From assembly GCF_002443255.2 (NCBI RefSeq), contig NW_019211455.1:31337778-31401777 (forward strand): a stretch of DNA of 64,000 nt. The letters are read 5' to 3'. Under the pieces are notes generated by a model that saw nothing but the letters and a program-made list of their open reading frames with translations, ran no database searches and was not told where the DNA came from. Positions 61,960-64,000 of the stretch are shown one piece after another; position 1 is the first letter of the stretch, and each line of letters opens with the position of its first letter. The translations under genes and the position numbers were made by a program. Source of the DNA: Varroa destructor (Eukaryota; Arthropoda; Arachnida; Mesostigmata; Varroidae).

Positions 61960-62065
61960 CTACACAAATGGTCCACCACAGCCCTGAGCTCCGCAGCCCA
62001 GCGCCCCACTTCGTGTGTCCTTAAGTTCACTAGTGTCTCCTGAAACCATCTTCGCTCCTTTCTTG
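61960..62065 (-). CDS. Exon-like segment, alternative terminal exon
   Basis: On the minus strand a pyrimidine-rich acceptor (GCTATCACTGTCACTGATTGTAG, AG at 62067-62066) opens one base plus 34 codons, ending in TAG at 61962-61960. It reads KKGAKMVSGDTSELKDTRSG then ALGCGAQGCGGPFV. It starts in the same phase as the 60704-60935 segment, so either could follow the ATG exon at 63284. With that exon it would give a 51-residue protein ending in a Gly/Cys motif. A different minus frame is open for 135 codons across the same bases (61896-62303), which lowers confidence. Confidence 0.18.
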
Positions 62066-62227
62066 CTACAATCAGTGACAGTGATAGCACATTAACACCT
62101 GCACAATTTAGTTTAATCCTTAACATGAAACGCTTGTCCTTTCGGGCAGGCCACGTACACTTCAGACCTGCAACACCATGTTTATAATAAAAGCTAACTG
62201 AGCGGAACAAATAGTTGATGCAATACC

Positions 62228-62290
62228 GAAATAGCTTAGTGAGTAACGTATTGACACGTTGTGGCCTAGTTTCGAACCCCAGCATAGACC
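62228..62290 (+). ncRNA. tRNA-like promoter boxes (possible SINE or tRNA relic)
   Basis: TAGCTTAGTGAG (about 62232-62243) resembles a tRNA A box, and AGTTTCGAACCCC (about 62268-62280) resembles a B box; spacing is right for a Pol III promoter. The T-arm stem pairs poorly and no acceptor stem closes it, so this is not an intact tRNA gene. It could be a decayed tRNA-derived SINE or chance. Confidence 0.15.
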
Positions 62291-63234
62291 GACTTTGTCG
62301 CATGCTGGAAACCAGTCAGCCGCATGATGGAATATACCTAACGGCAATACTGGACGTAAAACTCGAAACATAGGGTAGATGAGATAAAGGGCTGTACGGG
62401 CGTGCTATGGATAATATATTACACGTTTGCTAAACAGAGTAGGTTCGATGAATAGCTTAGGACAATCGGCGTGCAGCAGCAAATAATTTAAATGGCAGAT
62501 TCATGTCTGTGTTGCATGATTGTGTCTATTGGGTATCGGTCTAATAATGAATATTAGTATTTGTATTTAAATTGTTTATTAATTTTATAATAGTTTCAAA
62601 TTGATAAACCGCATACTTGCCATACAGCCCTCTGTAATTATACAATGCCAGATTTACCAGATCGACAGAACGTCGTGGTCGGCATGCGGGTCATCATATT
62701 GCGTAACAACTCCATGATTAATTGTCTACCATCAGCTCGTGTTTTTCACGATGCTTATGTTTGTCATTGATATTGAATTAGGGCTCACGGACAAATCGAA
62801 AAGGATCAGTGCTGCCGTTCGAGTTGCAGTCCAGAGAACATTGTTTTCCTCGGAGGATTTCGTCCAGTTTCTCCTTATCCGCTCGCGTGGTGCTCCTGCG
62901 GATAGCTGTGCGTCTATTGGTTGTCGAGCTCCACTGTAACACGAGGCTGCCTAGCCTATCTTCGCCTCTGTTTTGTTATTTTGTTCCTGCAGCCCTGTCG
63001 ACTTAGTCGCGAGTCCGGGATTCTTCAGTGAGAAGAATTCCTATGGTTGCGGCTGTGGGGCAGCCGGAGCGCGAATCGCTCCCGCAGTGGCGTGCCTTGG
63101 TTTTCCCGAGTAGTTTTTCGTGAACAGTAGCATCAGTAGCAGGATTCGAGGTTACGGCTCGCCGATAGGACTGGGGGATCGGTTGGCTGTTGGTGCTTCG
63201 AAATCCCGACCCGGATGAAGATTAGTCCGCTTAC
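62291..63234. other. GC-rich patch, probable intron or exon of minus-strand gene
   Basis: At 62770-62985 two minus frames stay open (one contains TTRADKEKLDEILRGKQCSL), followed by a consensus donor TCC|gtgagc near 62792-62787. An additional internal exon is possible, but the frame is ambiguous. Confidence 0.25.
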
Positions 63235-63284
63235 TTCCGCCAGTCAGCGAGTCTAAACAAGCGGTCAAGAACAAATCGAGCCAT
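63235..63284 (-). CDS. Tentative first coding exon
   Basis: The start CCCACAATGGC has a strong context for animal translation. The exon reads MARFVLDRLFRLADWR plus two bases and ends at a consensus donor, GCGGAA|gtaagc (GT at 63234-63233). The peptide is a basic amphipathic helix, as in a mitochondrial presequence, though that is only a resemblance. The upstream 200 bases are GC-rich with CAA/CAG runs, typical of a 5' leader. A 3-codon upstream ORF (ATGGTTTGCTGA) lies about 30 bases before the start. Confidence 0.27.
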
Positions 63285-63480
63285 TGTGGGAGGGTGCACC
63301 GTAGTCAGCAAACCATGCCGACTGTACACACCTAGCTACGTTTGGCGTTGCTGTTGTTGCCGTTCTAGTCGCTAGCCTCCCGCTTCGGGTAAAGGAGACG
63401 CCGTTAGTCGACAGCGCAGAAGCGGTTCTTCCTGACCAAAGCTAAACCCAGCGTAGAAAGCGCTTCCAGGTCAAGTTCAG
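63285..63480 (-). promoter_or_regulatory. Possible 5' leader/promoter of minus-strand gene
   Basis: This is a GC-rich stretch directly upstream of the good-context ATG, with GCAACAACAGCAACGCC near 63344-63360 and no long ORF on the minus strand. No TATA box is seen. The call rests on composition and position only. Confidence 0.2.
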
Positions 63481-64000
63481 GTTTCTGCCATTACGAAACT
63501 AGACATGGAATCAATCCGTGTTTTGTTATTCCAAACATAAATGGAGAGCAAAATCATCTGCTCTTTAGAGATGTCATAGATCGATAATTGATGGGGAATT
63601 GAGGTTATCGTATTAGAAGAGCAAACTATAGGAGAAATTGATTTGTTAGAGTTCTTCCTTACACGCGATGAAAGTTGAGGCCGAGAGCAAAAGAGCCCGT
63701 TTTAAACTATCTTCGATACAGTCTGAGTGGCAGGAAGAAAGATAAAGCAAGCGCTACCTTATCGTATACAGGATTCTAAAGCGGAGCTGCCAAACCCACC
63801 GGCCAACAACAGGCATCAGTAATGGTGTAAGCAAAACCAATTTGCTGACTAACGCAAAAAGAATTGCTATAAATCAGCGGGTTTGCCAGCGACGTTTTCT
63901 CGCTTTCTAACTAAAACTGAAACCATTTCATCCACCGTAATCGATCATCATTACCGTAACGACGCACAACAGTGAAACACTGATCTCTCTTGGTTAAAGA
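63481..64000. other. No feature recognised
   Basis: I see no convincing exon, RNA gene or repeat up to the window end. Confidence 0.4.

Noticed and set aside
1..64000. CRISPR arrays, rRNA genes, bacterial operons or viral genes
   Set aside because: I found no spaced direct-repeat arrays, rRNA-like blocks, closely packed same-strand ORFs, or recognisable viral or transposase domains; the window is eukaryotic nuclear DNA.

Overview
This is a eukaryotic, AT-rich, gene-poor window, almost certainly from an arthropod and probably a chelicerate (mite or tick). The evidence is a spliced cuticular-protein gene at the left end. It carries a Rebers-Riddiford (RR) chitin-binding domain ending in the TNEPGT signature common in acarine cuticle proteins. 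Short introns (about 260 bp) with GT/AG borders, AT microsatellites and long gene-free stretches fit the same picture. There are no operons, prokaryotic promoters, rRNA genes or CRISPR arrays.

Layout. (1) Positions 1-2822, minus strand: three confidently read exons plus a tentative first exon of one cuticle protein gene. They encode a signal peptide, the RR domain and a very long Gly-Pro-Ser tail of 13-residue repeats. The tail is still open at base 1, so the gene continues outside the window. All the splice junctions I can place are phase 0. (2) About 2.8-54 kb: mostly intergenic or intronic DNA with microsatellites, homopolymers, a C-rich run that forms a G-quadruplex motif on the minus strand (29750-29776), several perfect short hairpins, and a large near-perfect inverted repeat (44581-44880). 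ORFs of 100-150 codons occur here, but at close to the number expected by chance, and none resembles a known family. A few are listed at low confidence. (3) 54.5-55.1 kb: a tentative two-exon gene for a small secreted cysteine-containing peptide. (4) 60.7-63.5 kb: a richer-GC segment with exon-like pieces on the minus strand. One is an ATG exon with a good start context and donor; two are possible terminal exons in a phase that fits it.

Only the cuticle gene is secure. It needs no partner in this window: the protein is expected to be secreted by epidermis and assembled into chitinous cuticle through its RR domain, with the repeat tail adding a flexible or sclerotisable matrix segment. Everything else is offered as a candidate with its evidence, because exon calls made by eye in the GC-richer patches are easy to over-read: several patches look coding on both strands.
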